Shown: positions 28,185-37,625 of the stretch, piece by piece
How positions within the stretch are numbered: position 1 is the first letter of the stretch
Layout of the letters: each line of letters starts with the position of its first letter
DNA from: Hyphomonas sp.
GTDB lineage: Bacteria; Pseudomonadota; Alphaproteobacteria; Caulobacterales; Hyphomonadaceae
Assembly: GCA_017792365.1 (NCBI GenBank)
Contig: CP051229.1
Location: 806,001 to 870,000, forward strand
DNA: 64,000 nt
Direction: 5' to 3'
Made by a program: the position numbers and the translations under genes
The notes under the pieces: model-generated
Told to the model about the DNA's origin: nothing
Seen by the model: only the letters and a program-made list of their open reading frames with translations
The model's database searches: none

Positions 28185-29647
28185 GCCCGCTCCACGATCT
28201 CCCGAATGCGCGAAACCATCTCGCTGCACGGCGCCTCGAACTGGCCCGGCCGCTCATTGCGCCAGGCCTCGTTGTCCTCAACACCAGCCGCAGCCTCAGC
28301 CCCAGCTTTCAGGTCCTTGATCGTCACCACGCCCCGCGCGCGTTCGTCCTCCCCAACAATCACCACTGCAGGCGCATTCCGCCGATCAGCGTATTTCATC
28401 TGCGCCCGCATGCCAGACGACCCTAGATACGTCTCGGCACGCACGCCGCCAGCGCGCAACTCCGCAGCCATCGCCGACGACTCTGCCACGCGGTCGCGGT
28501 CCATCACCAGCACGACCACCGGGCCAACCGCAGCTCCCCCCGCTTCCGCCGCCATGGCCGCAGCCAGACGACTGACCCCAACCGAAAACCCCGTCGCTGG
28601 AACCTGCTCGCCAGTGAACCGTGCAACGAGGTCATCGTAACGGCCGCCGCCGCCCACCGACCCGAACCGCACCTCATTGCCGTCCGCATCCTTGAACGGC
28701 CGCAACAGCTCCGCCTCGAACACCGGACCGGTGTAATAGTCGAGCCCGCGTACAATCGACGGGTCGAACGCAGCCGCCGCATCATCCACGCCGAGCGCGG
28801 TCAGCACCTCATCGATCTGGACAAACTCCTCGATGGCGCGCTCGCCCGTGTTATTGCCAGCCAGCAATTGCCGCAGACCCGAAAGCGTTTCAGCGCGCGA
28901 ACCCGCTCGCGCCATCGCGAAATCCAGCAACAGGCCCGCCTTTTCCGCAGCCAGCCCGGCTCCCTTGGTGAAATCGCCGGACTCATCCTTGCGACCGGCG
29001 CCCAGCAACAGCTCAACACCCTCGCGACCCAGCCGGTCATACTTGTCGAGCGCGCGAAGGACGGTGCCGCGCTGCGCCGGGTCCGAAACGCCTGCTTTCT
29101 CCATGACGGCATCAAGCGCCAGACGCGAGTTGACGCGGATCTGGTATTCACCTCGCGCAGCGCCCGCGGCCTCCATCGCTTCGGCGGCGATCGCAATCAT
29201 CTCGGCGTCAGCAGCCGGGCCAGCGACGCCAACCGCGTCTGCGTCACACTGGATGAACTCCCGGAACCGGAACGGACCAGGCTTCTCATTGCGCCACACA
29301 GGCCCGGCGGCATAGCGGCGAAAGGGCTTCGGCAATCCCGCGCGATGCTCGGCAACATACCGCGCCAGCGGCGCGGTGTGGTCATACCGCAAGGCGATCC
29401 ACGACCCGTCATCATCCTCCAGTGCGAACACCCCATCGTTCGGCCGGTCGGTATCCGGCAGGAACTTCCCCAGCGCCTCAACAGTCTCGAAAGGCCCGGT
29501 GTCCAGCGCATCGAAGCCCCAGCGATGGTAAACAGCCGAGATCGCGTCCACGAGTTCGCGTTCGGCGGCCAGCATGGCGGCCGACTTGTCAGGAAACCCG
29601 CGCGGCTTGCGGGCCTGCGGTCGAGAGGCGTCCTTGGGTCGAGACAT
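28181..29647 (-). CDS. hisS: Histidyl-tRNA synthetase
   Basis: A 488-residue class II synthetase. Motif 2 is visible as GPVWRNEKPGPFRFREFIQCDAD near residue 120-140. The HisA signature is represented by VRGLDYYTGPVFEAE near 295. The GSVGGGGRYDDLVARF motif 3 region is near 330, and the anticodon-binding domain follows from about 385. The N-terminal basic extension (SRPKDASRPQARKPRGFPD) is typical of alphaproteobacterial HisRS. It heads the leftward hisS-hisZ-hisG cluster with four-base overlaps between genes. Confidence 0.95.
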   Translation of the reverse strand: MSRPKDASRPQARKPRGFPDKSAAMLAAERELVDAISAVYHRWGFDALDTGPFETVEALGKFLPDTDRPNDGVFALEDDDGSWIALRYDHTAPLARYVAEHRAGLPKPFRRYAAGPVWRNEKPGPFRFREFIQCDADAVGVAGPAADAEMIAIAAEAMEAAGAARGEYQIRVNSRLALDAVMEKAGVSDPAQRGTVLRALDKYDRLGREGVELLLGAGRKDESGDFTKGAGLAAEKAGLLLDFAMARAGSRAETLSGLRQLLAGNNTGERAIEEFVQIDEVLTALGVDDAAAAFDPSIVRGLDYYTGPVFEAELLRPFKDADGNEVRFGSVGGGGRYDDLVARFTGEQVPATGFSVGVSRLAAAMAAEAGGAAVGPVVVLVMDRDRVAESSAMAAELRAGGVRAETYLGSSGMRAQMKYADRRNAPAVVIVGEDERARGVVTIKDLKAGAEAAAGVEDNEAWRNERPGQFEAPCSEMVSRIREIVERA

Positions 29648-29730
29648 TGTATCCGTCCGGTTCTACGCGGCTGGCCTAACCCATCGCCCCGAGGTCAGCA
29701 ACAACCTCGACCGCAGCGCCAGATTCACAA

Positions 29731-29761
29731 AGCCGGCGGAGCGATATCCGCCCCACCGGCT
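29731..29761 (-). terminator. Possible terminator after the redoxin gene
   Basis: AGCCGG (29731-29736) and CCGGCT (29756-29761) flank an inner CGGA/TCCG pairing; on the minus strand the stem is followed by TTTG. It lies about 40 bases past the redoxin stop. The stem has a bulge and the U-tract is short, so this is tentative. Confidence 0.4.
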
Positions 29762-29798
29762 CCATTCACTGGCAAGGACCAGTTCAGGTCCCGAAGGC

Positions 29799-30440
29799 TC
29801 AGTACTTCACGCTGCAGCCATAAGGCACGGTCAGCGCCGGGTCCGGCGCCTGACCCGCCTCAAGGGCGCCCAGACCGGTCTTCACGTAATTCGTCGCCTT
29901 CTCGATGTCGGCGACCCGCGAAGAGGGAATCGAGTCGATCGCCCCGTTATAGGCCAGCGACCCATCCGGCTTGATGATGTACATGTGCGGCGTCGTCTTG
30001 GCGCCATAAGCGCGACCCATCGAGCCGTCCGGATCAAGCAGGACATGCGTCGGCTTCGCGCCGCGGCTGGTCGTCAACTCGTCGGCCTCATCGGCGCTGA
30101 CATACCCCTGCGAGCCCGGCTTGGAGGAAATCACGGTGATCCAGACCGCCTCGTCGCCATCGAGGGCCGATGTCTGCGTCCCCTGCATGTTTCCGCTGTC
30201 ATAATGCTTCTGGACGAACGGGCAGCCGTGGTTGGTCCACTCAAGCACCACAGTCTTGCCGGCAAAATCGGACTTGGAGACCTGCTCGCCAGCCGTGTTC
30301 AGCTCGGTGAAGTCAGGAGCTTGGGCGCCGATCGTCGTTTCGGCATTGGCCGTCGAGGCTATCAAGGCCCCCGCCGTCAACGCCGCAGCGACCGCAGCGC
30401 CTGCAAGCAGCTTCAACTTGTCCTGACTAAGAAAATTCAT
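29799..30440 (-). CDS. Secreted redoxin (thioredoxin-fold, AhpC/TSA-like)
   Basis: A 213-residue exported protein with a signal peptide (hydrophobic core about residues 10-30, cleavage after ANA). The mature domain begins IGAQAPDFTELNTAGEQ and has the active segment LEWTNHGCPFVQKHYDSG, with a single Cys in place of a CxxC pair, then LDPDGSMGRAYGAKTTPHMYII. This is the pattern of periplasmic PRX-like redoxins that often accompany DsbD-type reductases. The next gene upstream encodes a DsbD/ScsB-like protein only 47 bases away, so reduction by that protein is a reasonable inference. The start at 30440 is preferred over 30452. Confidence 0.87.
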   Translation of the reverse strand: MNFLSQDKLKLLAGAAVAAALTAGALIASTANAETTIGAQAPDFTELNTAGEQVSKSDFAGKTVVLEWTNHGCPFVQKHYDSGNMQGTQTSALDGDEAVWITVISSKPGSQGYVSADEADELTTSRGAKPTHVLLDPDGSMGRAYGAKTTPHMYIIKPDGSLAYNGAIDSIPSSRVADIEKATNYVKTGLGALEAGQAPDPALTVPYGCSVKY

Positions 30441-30487
30441 CCGAAACTCCATCTTGCTGCTGCGCCAACGCGCATCGGGACAGAAAC

Positions 30488-32671
30488 CTAGGTTCCGGCC
30501 GCATCCTCTAGCGCCGAAACGATCACGCCGGGCGTCAGGATCTGCGGAAGAACCTCAGGCTCGCCGCCATCCGCCGGGTAGACCAGGTAGAGAGGAACGC
30601 CTGCGCGGTCATGTTCGGCAAGTGCGGCGGCAATCACTTCATCGCGATTTGTCCAGTCCGCAATGAGGAACGCCACATCGTTCTCCTCGAACGACTTCAC
30701 CACGCGCTCAGAATGGATCGACGTCTTGTTCAGCTGGCAGGTCACGCACCACCGCGCCGTGAAGTCGATGAAGATCACCCGGCCTTCCGACCGCAATTGC
30801 GACACCAGCTCCGGCGACCAGGCCTGACTATCAGCTTCGGCAACCTCAGAGCTGGCCGCCACGGCGGGCGGCGCCACGAGGTTCGAGCCCACTGCCGGAC
30901 CGACGAAACCACCCAGGATCAGAACACCCGCAACGACTTTGCCGAACGCATCGCGTCCGATCTTGTTGGCGAGCCAGACGCCGAGCCCGAGCAGCACAGC
31001 GCCCGCAACCACCAGGATCACAGCATTCGCGCCAGCCTGCCCGGCAAGCACCCAAAGCAACCACAGCGCCGTCAAGAACATCGGGAACGCGAGCGCCTGC
31101 CGGAAGGTCTCCATCCACTTGCCGGGTTTCGGCAACATCCGCGCCAGTGCCGGCGTGAAGCTGATCAGCACCAGAGGCGCGGCCATGCCAAGGCCAATGG
31201 CCAGGAACACGCCAAGCACCACCGGCGCCGGCTGGGTCAGCGCAATCCCGACCGCGGGTCCCATGAACGGCCCGACACAAGGCGCGCCAACAAGACCTGC
31301 CAGAAGCCCCGTGAAGAATGCGCCCGACACGCCGCGGCGATCCGCAAGGCTGCCGCCAACGCCCTGCACCGACGTTCCGATCTCGAACACGCCCAGCATG
31401 TTCAGGCCGACCGCAAACATCAGAAGCGCGAACAGCGCCGTAATCGGCGGATACTGAAGCTGGAAGCCAAGACCGGCGCTCTCACCGGCCGCGCGCAGCG
31501 CGAACAACGCAACGCCGATGGCAAGGAAACACACCAGAACGCCAGCCATGTAGGCAAGGCCATGCATCTGCGACTCCCGGCGGTCATGCGCAGTGCTCAC
31601 AAGGCTGGCCGCCTTGATCGACAGGACAGGCAGAACGCAGGGCATGAGGTTCAGTATCAGGCCGCCTAGAAACGCCGCCCCCAGAAACGTGACAAGGCTC
31701 GCGGCGCCAACGCTCTGCAAGCCGCCGCCGCCAGTCTGAAACGCCGTCGTCGCCACACCGGCAATCTCGGCGCCCGCACTCGCCTCAAAGCGCCACGAGC
31801 GCGCGTCGCCCTCCCCGCCGTCGACAAAGATGATGCCGGAGAAGGTGTCCATGTTGTCGCTGGCGTATGCGGAACGCGGCGCGGTGACGCTCACGCCCTG
31901 ATCGCCAAGGCGCACGACCTGAGCAGCCGCATGCTCGATGTCGTGATCGTCTGGCAGCAGCCGAATCTCGGTTGCGCCAGTCGCAGCCTCAGCCAGATCG
32001 CCATCCTCGACCCAGACCTGGATCGACTCCTCGGTCTGGCTGAAGTTCGCACTGCCCGTGACCGGCTGAGAACTCGCAGCCAGCGAAGCGCCTATCGCCG
32101 CGCTCCCGGCATCATCCGTCACCGGCGCAGCCGCAATCGGAATATCAAGACTGAGGTCGCCGCCTTCCGGAATACAGATATCCAGACAGATCAGCCACGT
32201 TCCCTCGCCCGCCAGCGTGATGGTGTCGCCCGGCTGCGCGGTCTCCGGGATCCTGACTTCAAACGGCAGCACCACTTCATGCTCGTAGCCGTAATTCATC
32301 AGCGTCCCGAACGGGATGGGATGCGGCGTCGGCCACGAGAATTCGCCCAGCTCGACGCCTTCGGGGAGGTCATCCCAGTAAATCTCTGGCGGCAGCCCCG
32401 AGTCGCCCGGATTCTTCCAGTAGACGTGCCAGCCGCCCTCATCGAGATCGAGTTTCAGCGCGGCGAGAAAGCGGTCGCCTGGCGCGGCGGCCTGACGCTC
32501 CGAAACAAGCTCCGCCAGCGCATGACCTGAATCGACAGGCTGCGCGATCGCCGCGAGCGGCGAAAACAGTACCGCCAGAGCAATGAAGAGCCGCTTCAGC
32601 AAGGTAAACCTCTGCACTTTGGGACCAGATAAGACGCTGGGCCGGTCCAAATCTAGAATGCTTCTAGTCAT
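30488..32671 (-). CDS. DsbD/ScsB-like thiol:disulfide interchange protein
   Basis: A 727-residue inner-membrane electron shuttle from cytosolic thioredoxin to the periplasm. It has an N-terminal signal segment, a periplasmic beta-rich domain to about residue 320, and an eight-helix transmembrane core. The redox cysteines are in NLMPCVLPVLSIKA and GAPCVGPFMGPAVG. The C-terminal thioredoxin-like domain carries WCVTCQLNK. The large N-terminal domain resembles ScsB more than E. coli DsbD. The start could be ATG 32671 or GTG 32617; the latter places the hydrophobic FTLLKRLFIALAVL at the very N terminus. It probably reduces the redoxin encoded just downstream. Confidence 0.9.
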   Translation of the reverse strand: MTRSILDLDRPSVLSGPKVQRFTLLKRLFIALAVLFSPLAAIAQPVDSGHALAELVSERQAAAPGDRFLAALKLDLDEGGWHVYWKNPGDSGLPPEIYWDDLPEGVELGEFSWPTPHPIPFGTLMNYGYEHEVVLPFEVRIPETAQPGDTITLAGEGTWLICLDICIPEGGDLSLDIPIAAAPVTDDAGSAAIGASLAASSQPVTGSANFSQTEESIQVWVEDGDLAEAATGATEIRLLPDDHDIEHAAAQVVRLGDQGVSVTAPRSAYASDNMDTFSGIIFVDGGEGDARSWRFEASAGAEIAGVATTAFQTGGGGLQSVGAASLVTFLGAAFLGGLILNLMPCVLPVLSIKAASLVSTAHDRRESQMHGLAYMAGVLVCFLAIGVALFALRAAGESAGLGFQLQYPPITALFALLMFAVGLNMLGVFEIGTSVQGVGGSLADRRGVSGAFFTGLLAGLVGAPCVGPFMGPAVGIALTQPAPVVLGVFLAIGLGMAAPLVLISFTPALARMLPKPGKWMETFRQALAFPMFLTALWLLWVLAGQAGANAVILVVAGAVLLGLGVWLANKIGRDAFGKVVAGVLILGGFVGPAVGSNLVAPPAVAASSEVAEADSQAWSPELVSQLRSEGRVIFIDFTARWCVTCQLNKTSIHSERVVKSFEENDVAFLIADWTNRDEVIAAALAEHDRAGVPLYLVYPADGGEPEVLPQILTPGVIVSALEDAAGT

Positions 32672-32725
32672 ACGGTCCAGACTACTCCCGTCTTCGTTAC
32701 GAAACGTGCGCGGGTTACATGCGAA

Positions 32726-32753
32726 AGCGCCGCAGCTTTTCAGCCGCGGCGCT
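32726..32753 (-). terminator. Terminator-like hairpin after sapC
   Basis: A 12-bp stem (32726-32737 with 32742-32753, one G-U pair) closed by a GAAA tetraloop on the minus strand and followed by TTT. It lies 24 bases past the sapC stop and just before the DsbD-like gene, so it should separate the two transcripts. Confidence 0.7.
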
Positions 32754-32776
32754 CAAGTCATCAGTCCAGATCCAGC

Positions 32777-33580
32777 CTAGTTCGCCGCCGGCGCAGCCTG
32801 CCCTTGGCCCAGGCGCCGCAGCGTCCGCTGAATGACGCGCTGCCAGTTCATCAGCGACACCATGTGCGCATACATCGGCGCCAGCGCGCCGGTGTTGCGG
32901 ATCTCCTGGAACTTGTCGTTGGTGAGGTTGTTGAGGCCCTCTTCGGAAACCGCGAAGTAATCCGCGATCTTCTGAGGCTCGCCAGGCTGCCCTTGCGCAT
33001 CCCGGGGCGTAAAGGAGACGGTCTTGGTCTCGAACAGCCCTTCCTTCTCCAGCATCTCGACGAATTCGACCGTCGCACGACGCTGCCTTTCAAATTCTTT
33101 GCAGAACTCGATCGCGTCCTGCGTGAACTTCGACGGCTCCTGGCCCTCAAACAGCGCCACGTCCGGCTGATCAGAAATCATCGGCGCTTCGACATCGAGG
33201 CACAGCAACAGCCGGTCGCTCTGGTTGTCAGACGCAAACACGAACGGATAGCGGCGCGCGAACGCCGGGATGTAGTTGTCGGGATCGGGATTGCCGTTGG
33301 CGTCGACATACTCGTTCTCGCCCTGACGGATGCCCATGACGGCGACCGGCGTCTTCTGCTCGCCAACGAATATGATCGGATAGCACGTAGCCGCGACGCC
33401 GAACTCGCTCACCGTGATCGGCACGGCGTGCGCGGTCTTCAGGAACGAGAAGGGAGCAGCAACCTGTTTGACCCCCAGCTTGCCATGCCGCTCAACCGAC
33501 AATGGCTCGGGTCGCTTGTAAAAGAGGACCTGCCCGGTCAATTCAGGGCCAGTACCTCCGCCCTGCGCGCCATTTTCCAT
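32777..33580 (-). CDS. SapC-family protein
   Basis: A 267-residue protein of the SapC family, first seen in the Campylobacter S-layer locus but widespread in alphaproteobacteria and of unclear function. Typical segments are LFYKRPEPLSVERHGKLGV, ATCYPIIFVGEQKTPVAVMGIR and ARRYPFVFASDNQSDRLLLCLD, and a C-terminal acidic/helical region including LEKEGLFE. No signal peptide is evident. The C-terminal 15 residues are Gln/Ala-rich. It is transcribed alone, with a hairpin terminator 24 bases downstream. Confidence 0.87.
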   Translation of the reverse strand: MENGAQGGGTGPELTGQVLFYKRPEPLSVERHGKLGVKQVAAPFSFLKTAHAVPITVSEFGVAATCYPIIFVGEQKTPVAVMGIRQGENEYVDANGNPDPDNYIPAFARRYPFVFASDNQSDRLLLCLDVEAPMISDQPDVALFEGQEPSKFTQDAIEFCKEFERQRRATVEFVEMLEKEGLFETKTVSFTPRDAQGQPGEPQKIADYFAVSEEGLNNLTNDKFQEIRNTGALAPMYAHMVSLMNWQRVIQRTLRRLGQGQAAPAAN

Positions 33581-33708
33581 TTGGAACTCCTGCTTGATGC
33601 GAGGCGGTCATTAACGGAAAATGAGAGCGTCCTCAACCAAGGCGAATCGATTGCTGTTACCTTAACGGACTTCGCCGGGGCCACGTCCCACTGCTGGCGG
33701 CCCTGATT

Positions 33709-35459
33709 GTGAGTGCGGCAGCCTGCTCACCTCCGCCGGCGGACCATGCCGGCGCCTTCCGCGAGGCGATTTCGCGCCTCGAAAGCTCCCCTGTGCCTGC
33801 CGATCCATCCTCGCCAGCAACCGGCGACACGGCCTCTGACACGCCCACTCTGGCCTCGGTGGAAGACGCCCGTCTGGCGCGCCTCAAGGCCCTGACCGAC
33901 CTCAACGCCATTGACCCGGAAGGCCTGTCTGAGGAGGACCGCCAGCTCTTCTACCACTATTATGATGGCCTGACGGTCCTCGTCGAACTCGACCGGTTTG
34001 GAATGGCCGAGCTGGACGGTCCCCGACCATATCTCATGACCGATGTGGACGGCGCACATGTCAGGCTGGCCAACGACCTCGCCCGCCAACCCATAACCTC
34101 AAGGCAGGAAGCCGAAGCCTGGCTCGTTGAACTCGCAGCGGCCGCGCCTGCGCTCCAGCACGAAACCCAGCGCTTTCTGGTCCAGACCAGAACCGGCATC
34201 GCCCGCCGCAGGAGCTGATCGACCGAACAATCGCCGATCTCGACCGCCAGCTCGACGCCTCGCGCGAGCCCGCGCCCCTCGCGCATTTCCGGACCTCGCT
34301 CGCCGCCCAGGCGGACATACCCGCATTCGAGGCGACCCGCCTGCTGGATGAAGCCCGGGCGATATACGCCACCGACCTCGTTCCGGAACTCGAAGAGCTG
34401 CGCGACGTATTCACGCTCAGCGCATCGCAAACCAGCCCGGAGCCGGGCCTCCACGCACGCAAGGACGGCGACCAACGCTTCCGCGCACTGTTCTCCTATT
34501 ACGCATCGCCAAACGTCGCCCCCGACGCGCTCCTCGATTTCGCCCGGCAGGAAGTCGACGCAAACCAGGCCGAGATCAGCGAACGCCTTGCGAGTTTCGC
34601 TACCGAGGAAGGGACACCGCCGCCGACGCTTGCCGAACTCGCCATCGGCCCGCCCCCCGAGGACGCCGAAATGCCCGAGGCGCCAACGGATGCCGCAGTT
34701 CTCGCCCGCCTGACCCAGCGCTTCGACTGGGCACGCAACAATCTCGCCCAACTGATCAGCGAGGGCGGCGTCCGCCCGCTGACAATGCAATCAAGGGCTG
34801 TCGCGCCGCACCGCCCTCTCCTCCCGGTCCGGCACGAAGCAACAGCAACCACCACCGGCACGGATCGCCTACTCTCCGACGCGGCGACCTTCCAGCTTTG
34901 GCCCGACTGGTCGCTGCCCGCCCATGCCTTTTCGTCTGGCCTCCCCGGCCGGCACCTCATCGAGAGCCGCCGACTGGACCATCCCCTAAATGCGGCAGGC
35001 CTCGGCGCGGCGCTCGCGGAAGGCTGGTCGCTCTATGCCACGGATCTCGCCTCCGACCTTGGCGGCTTCGACGACCGCATCGAAGACCGCATCGGATACC
35101 TCCAGCACCGCTCGCTCTACGCAGCCCTGGCCGCCATCGACATCGGCATCCATCTGGAGAACTGGAACCGGCAGGAAGCTCTGGACTACCTCAAGACCGC
35201 AACCTCACTGCCAGATCCTGTCCTCAACAGCTTCATCGACGAGAGTGTCCGACGCCCCACGCGATTGAGCTCAGCCTTCGCCGGCAGCGTCGCCATCAGG
35301 AACCTCCGGGATCGCGCAGACACCCGCCTTGGCCCAGACTTCAATCTACGCGAGTTCCACGACGCCATCCTGGCAGGTGGACCACGCCCCCTAACCACCG
35401 TGGAAAGAGAAGTCAGCGCCTGGATCGCGGCGCGGGAACCACAAGCGCCAGTGGACTGA
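33709..35459 (+). CDS. DUF885-family lipoprotein, apparent frameshift
   Basis: A protein of about 580 residues resembling DUF885 (M32-like fold) secreted proteins. The reading frame upstream of the GTG at 33709 encodes LLAALIVSAAAC, a lipobox. The real start must be further left, but no in-frame ATG is seen; the ATG at 33617 would need an extra shift. The first frame ends at 34218. One C added to the three-C run at 34202-34204 gives GIAPPQELIDRTIADLD and opens the rest. The metal motif HExxPGHH of active members reads HAFSSGLPGRH, so the Glu and one His are missing and it may be inactive. The C-terminal half includes EGWSLYATDLA, where active members have EGWALY. Confidence 0.72.
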
Positions 35460-35683
35460 CGCTGGATAATCGCCAGCATCATCAACCACACGCACAACAA
35501 GCCGCAGATCTGCGTCTGCTCCATTATCCGGCGACCAGGACCAAACCGCCCACACATTCCGAACAAAGGTCGGGCCCGCGACCGAAGCCGCAGGCCCGCT
35601 TCCCACTCCATATCGGGAGCATTGAGACTGCCGCGTACCAGACGACAGCCGGCCCTCCGGGGAGATGAGGTTCTGTTAAAACT

Positions 35684-36022
35684 CTAGGCCGCCATCCGCG
35701 GCTGTTCACAACCCGCCACGCACACCGGATCGAGACCCGCATTCAGGTCGGCGACAGCCATCTGGCGCCGGGCGCTGTCGCGTTCGCGCCGGATGAATAC
35801 GGTCGTGGCGCCGTAGCGACGCGCTTCACGCCACCGCCAGAACGCCCCCACATCGCCCTCGGCGCCGGACTGGGCCGCCACGCTGATAATCCGCCAGCTG
35901 CGCCCCTCGGGAGCCGCGAACAGAACGATCCCGGGCGCACGCACCCAATCGCTGTCTTCGCCGACTTTAGTGAATTGGAAGGATCCGCCGCTATAACCGC
36001 AAAAGTTGACTGCACCCGACAT
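35684..36022 (-). CDS. Conserved-looking small protein, unknown
   Basis: A 112-residue soluble protein starting MSGAVNFCGYSGGSFQFTKV, rich in Trp and Arg in its middle (GRSWRIISVAAQ, FWRWREARRYGA). The ATG at 36022 follows an ACGGAG ribosome-binding site; the longer frame to 36133 has an unlikely N terminus. Codon use matches the neighbours. It diverges from the zur-like gene across an AT-rich region, so the two may share regulation. I do not recognise the family. Confidence 0.6.
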   Translation of the reverse strand: MSGAVNFCGYSGGSFQFTKVGEDSDWVRAPGIVLFAAPEGRSWRIISVAAQSGAEGDVGAFWRWREARRYGATTVFIRRERDSARRQMAVADLNAGLDPVCVAGCEQPRMAA

Positions 36023-36082
36023 GTTCACGCTCCGTTCTTGTCTGGTTGTTATATTCCCTTTTTGTTCTCGCGCAACCCCAAA

Positions 36083-36094
36083 ACGAAATTTCGT
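36083..36094. promoter_or_regulatory. Palindrome in the zur upstream region
   Basis: ACGAAATTTCGT is a perfect 12-base palindrome within an AT-rich stretch (36040-36110) between two divergent genes. It is a plausible operator, but it does not match the Zur or Fur boxes I know, and TGTTATATT nearby is only half of a Zur-like site. Confidence 0.3.
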
Positions 36095-36230
36095 GGAAAT
36101 TTTCTCGATCGGCGAGAGGGTCGCCCCAACCACGCCCTATGCTGCAGCGGGCCCCGTCGACGACCGCTCCGGCTCCCAGCGCGCCCATTACCCCCTTGTT
36201 CACAAGGCCAACCCAGCCGAAACTAAGGTC

Positions 36231-36682
36231 ATGAGCACTGCCCACCTCGCCTGCGCCCCCGAAAACGTGAAGCGGAGGCCTTGTGCCTGAAGCGCGGCGG
36301 CCGCCTGACGCCGCTGAGAAGACGGGTCCTAACACTGCTTCTGGAGTCGCCAGAACCCGCCAAGGCCTACGATCTCCTCGACAAGCTGGGCTCAACCGGC
36401 GCAGCCAAACCGCCGTCGGTCTACCGTTCCCTCGAATTCCTGCTGGAAATGGGGCTCGCTCACCGCATCGAGAGCCTCAACGCCTTCGTCGCCTGCGGCC
36501 ACTGGGATCACGGCCACGCCGCCGTGTTCCTCATCTGCGACCGCTGCGGGTCGGCAGGAGAGTTGCATCCCGACAATGCGCTCCGTGTCCTCAAATCCGA
36601 AGTGTCGTCAGTCGGCTTCGAGATGCGGAATGCGGTGATCGAAATCCGCGGTCTCTGCGCGGCATGCGCCAAGGCCGCCTGA
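36231..36682 (+). CDS. Fur-family regulator, probably Zur, apparent frameshift
   Basis: A Fur-superfamily metalloregulator of about 150 residues. The winged-helix part reads LKRGGRLTPLRRRVLTLLLE, then KAYDLLDKL and KPPSVYRSLEFLLEMGLAHRIESLNAFVAC. The metal-binding part has GHWDHGHAAVFLICDRCG and GLCAACAKAA, two CxxC pairs for structural zinc. The AHRIESLNAFVAC pattern favours Zur over Fur. The natural start MSTAHLACAP at 36231 is in another frame; one missing base between 36256 and 36270 (the five-C run or after GT) would restore it. Otherwise translation would need TTG at 36281, cutting off the first helix. A thioesterase gene follows 13 bases later. Confidence 0.78.
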
Positions 36683-36695
36683 GCCGGGCTAAACC

Positions 36696-37625
36696 ATGAT
36701 CGAAGTCTATCGCGGCAGCGCCAACGCCTGGGAATGCGACGAGATGGGGCACATGAACGTGCGCTTCTACGTCAACCGCATGATGGAAGGCCTGGCCGAG
36801 TTCGCCCACGTCATCGGCATCCCCGCAGCCTTCTCCGACAGGGCCTCCTCAACCCTGCGCCCCCGCGACCAGCACATTCGCTACCTGCATGAGGCCCGCG
36901 CAGGCCAGTCCCTCCTGATGACGGCGGGCGTCATCGAGGCGTCCGACACATCCGCGCTGATCTACCAGCAGCTCGAACATGCCGACGGCCGCATCTGCGC
37001 CAGCTTCCAGACCTGGGTCGATCACTTAGAACTCGACACTGGCCTCCCGTTCGCATGGTCCGAGCAGACAAGAGCGAAGCTGGAAGCCATGAAGATCGAG
37101 CTGCCCGAACCGGCCAGGGCCCGCTCAATTGCGTTCGATGATCCCCCCGCACCGTCCGCGAAGATGTCGGACGCCGACAAGGCAGGCGCCATCACCATCG
37201 GACGCGGCGTCGTTCCGCCCGCGCACTGCGACATCTATGGCCGCATGAACGCCGAAATGTTCGTCGCGCGCGTATCGGACAGCGTCGGCCTCTTCCTCAG
37301 CGACTGGCGGCGCTCTCTCGAAGAACAACTTGAAGGCGACGACAATACCGGCCGCATGGGCGGCGCCGTCATTGAAGCGCGCTGGGTCTACAGGCGCTGG
37401 CCCAAGGCCGGCGATCGCTTTGTCGTCCGCACCGCCCTCGCCAGCGTCAGCGAGAACGTGCAGGGCTACCACCACTGGCTGATCGACCCGACTAGCGGCA
37501 AGGTCTGGGCGACCAACCAGACCATCGCCATCGCTTTCGATCTCAAGAAACGCCGCCTGCACAAGATCTCCGAGGCCGATCAGGACCGCCTGCGAGCCAG
37601 GGCGCCTACGGGCCTCTTCGTCTGA
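36696..37625 (+). CDS. Double-hotdog acyl-CoA thioesterase-like protein
   Basis: A 309-residue protein with two consecutive 4-hydroxybenzoyl-CoA-thioesterase-type hotdog domains. The first contains ECDEMGHMNVRFYVNRMMEGLAEF and the second HCDIYGRMNAEMFVARVSD; both keep the Asp of the D-x-(M)GHxN/YGRMN motif. Such tandem proteins hydrolyse acyl-CoAs in fatty-acid or aromatic breakdown. It follows the zur-like gene by 13 bases on the same strand and ends one base before the alpha/beta hydrolase stop. Substrate is unknown. Confidence 0.8.
   Translation: MIEVYRGSANAWECDEMGHMNVRFYVNRMMEGLAEFAHVIGIPAAFSDRASSTLRPRDQHIRYLHEARAGQSLLMTAGVIEASDTSALIYQQLEHADGRICASFQTWVDHLELDTGLPFAWSEQTRAKLEAMKIELPEPARARSIAFDDPPAPSAKMSDADKAGAITIGRGVVPPAHCDIYGRMNAEMFVARVSDSVGLFLSDWRRSLEEQLEGDDNTGRMGGAVIEARWVYRRWPKAGDRFVVRTALASVSENVQGYHHWLIDPTSGKVWATNQTIAIAFDLKKRRLHKISEADQDRLRARAPTGLFV

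Noticed and set aside
36040-36060. Zur box
   Set aside because: Only a half-site (TGTTATATT) is present, without the symmetrical second half.
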